Assembly (NCBI GenBank): GCA_028679855.1
Contig: JAJRAP010000290.1
Coordinates: forward strand, 1-5,705
Source of the DNA: Candidatus Methanoperedens sp.
Lineage (GTDB): Archaea; Halobacteriota; Methanosarcinia; Methanosarcinales; Methanoperedenaceae
DNA: 5,705 nt
Direction of reading: 5' to 3'
Part shown: positions 5,395-5,705 of the stretch, one piece after another
Layout of the letters: each line of letters begins with the position of its first letter
Numbering within the stretch: the stretch's first letter is position 1
The notes under the pieces: model-generated
What the model saw: only the letters and a program-made list of their open reading frames with translations
Told to the model about the DNA's origin: nothing
The model's database searches: none
Made by a program: the position numbers and the translations under genes

Positions 5395-5512
5395 TAATGA
5401 AAGCAATTCGAAAAAGGCGAAGGATAAGGGGCTTACGCAGAGGCAAAAAATAATTCTCGGAGAAACAAAAAGAAGACATGATAAAGCGCTTAGAAGATTG
5501 GCGCAGATGTAG
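5378..5512 (+). CDS. Candidate 44-residue basic protein downstream of thiI
   Basis: An ATG at 5378 opens a frame ending at TAG 5510-5512. The product begins MGYYGCNESNSKKAKDKG and continues as a helical, lysine/arginine-rich tail (LTQRQKIILGETKRRHDKAL, then RRLAQM), whose amphipathic pattern looks protein-like rather than random. I do not recognise it. It starts 36 bases after the thiI stop and could share its transcript. No convincing ribosome-binding site precedes it, and its last 23 bases overlap the broken toxin gene on the opposite strand. It may be a real small gene or the tail of a gene whose front was lost during the same event that truncated the toxin. Confidence 0.33.
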   Translation: MGYYGCNESNSKKAKDKGLTQRQKIILGETKRRHDKALRRLAQM

Positions 5513-5666
5513 CTTTTGCTTTTTCTCTGAATACATCTTTTTCACGGTTCACTTTATAAACCAGTAACTCAAGCGTTCCCTGAGTCAATAATCCACATGT
5601 TCCGCCGTAATCCTTTACAATATCATTATGGATCTCGATTATCCTTTCAGCGTTAAGTTCTTCCAT
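5490..5666 (-). pseudogene. Truncated death-on-curing (Doc/Fic) toxin
   Basis: The 58 readable residues match the N-terminal part of Doc-type toxins: ERIIEIHNDIVKDYGG (about 7-22), GLLTQGTLELLVYKVNREKDVFR (about 25-47). Doc toxins are Fic-fold enzymes (phage P1 Doc phosphorylates elongation factor Tu) of about 120-135 residues, whose active site is the later HPFxDGNKR motif. Here homology fades after KDVFR and a stop comes a few codons later. The three minus-strand frames down to 5342 contain nothing like HPFxDGNK, so the catalytic half is missing and not merely frameshifted. The frame is open to a GTG at 5675, but ATG 5666 is preferred because it overlaps the upstream stop codon as TAATG, the coupling typical of antitoxin-toxin pairs. 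The product should be inactive. Confidence 0.65.
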
Positions 5667-5705
5667 TACATCCACTCGATCTCTGTTTCAGGATGAATCG
5701 TATTA
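5666..5705 (-). CDS. 3' end of a probable antitoxin gene (runs off the window)
   Basis: The last 12 codons of a frame, NTIHPETEIEWM, end in a TAA that shares its final A with the ATG of the Doc-like gene (TAATG). An acidic C-terminal tail directly coupled to a Doc toxin is what an antitoxin gene looks like, and toxin-binding tails are commonly found there. Only 40 bases are visible, so the antitoxin family cannot be named and other proteins are possible. Confidence 0.4.
   Translation of the reverse strand, partial: NTIHPETEIEWM

Noticed and set aside
5388..5453. 21-residue Arg/Lys-rich peptide starting MDVMKAIRKRRR
   Set aside because: It overlaps the longer, more protein-like 44-residue frame, lacks a ribosome-binding site, and its basic run is the out-of-frame reading of an A/G-rich stretch.
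5075..5545. 156-codon open frame on the minus strand opposite the 3' end of thiI
   Set aside because: It mirrors conserved thiI codons, has Phe/Ser/Leu-rich composition typical of antisense frames, and also runs through the toxin remnant in another frame.

Overview
The window looks like chromosomal DNA of a methanogen-related euryarchaeon, probably of the Methanosarcinales / 'Candidatus Methanoperedens' type. That placement is inferred from gene content and style. There is an iron-sulfur flavoprotein with the compact cysteine motif, a ThiI that has an archaeal CxxC and no rhodanese domain, and DUF84, DUF169 and DUF1405 proteins. Arg and Ile codons are rich in AGG/AGA and ATA. TATA boxes sit about 26-30 bases before start codons that lack a ribosome-binding site (leaderless style), alongside a few strong GGAGG sites. 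No rRNA, tRNA, CRISPR array or insertion sequence was seen.

Layout. Bases 1-75 hold no supportable gene. A DUF84 inosine/xanthosine triphosphatase (76-588, +) is followed by a 118-base gap with a weak hairpin, then a DUF169 protein (707-1450, +) with an ideal ribosome-binding site. A palindrome and a TATA box precede a two-gene unit: a left-handed beta-helix acyltransferase (1504-1986, +) and, 4 bases later, a six-helix DUF1405 membrane protein (1991-2587, +). A convergent minus-strand operon runs from 4077 down: a nucleoside 2-deoxyribosyltransferase family protein (4077-3664), an iron-sulfur flavoprotein (3667-3107, overlapping its neighbour by ATGA) and an unrecognised 135-residue protein (3106-2699, directly abutting). 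After it comes a possible 32-codon reading frame (2682-2584) with a textbook GGAGG site. Divergent from this operon across 46 bases is thiI (4124-5341, +).

The right end (5342-5705) is accessory in character. A truncated death-on-curing (Doc/Fic) toxin gene (5666-5490, -) lacks the catalytic Fic motif. It is coupled by TAATG to the last codons of what is probably its antitoxin gene, which runs off the window edge. A candidate 44-residue basic protein (5378-5512, +) faces it tail to tail.

Functionally, most genes are housekeeping: nucleotide-pool cleaning (DUF84), deoxynucleoside chemistry, tRNA 4-thiouridylation (ThiI), flavin/Fe-S redox, and an acyltransferase beside a membrane protein. The least explained items are the 135-residue protein tied to the flavoprotein, the candidate micro-ORF after it (whose start codon lies in a long-range inverted repeat), two palindromes at promoters, and the broken toxin locus.
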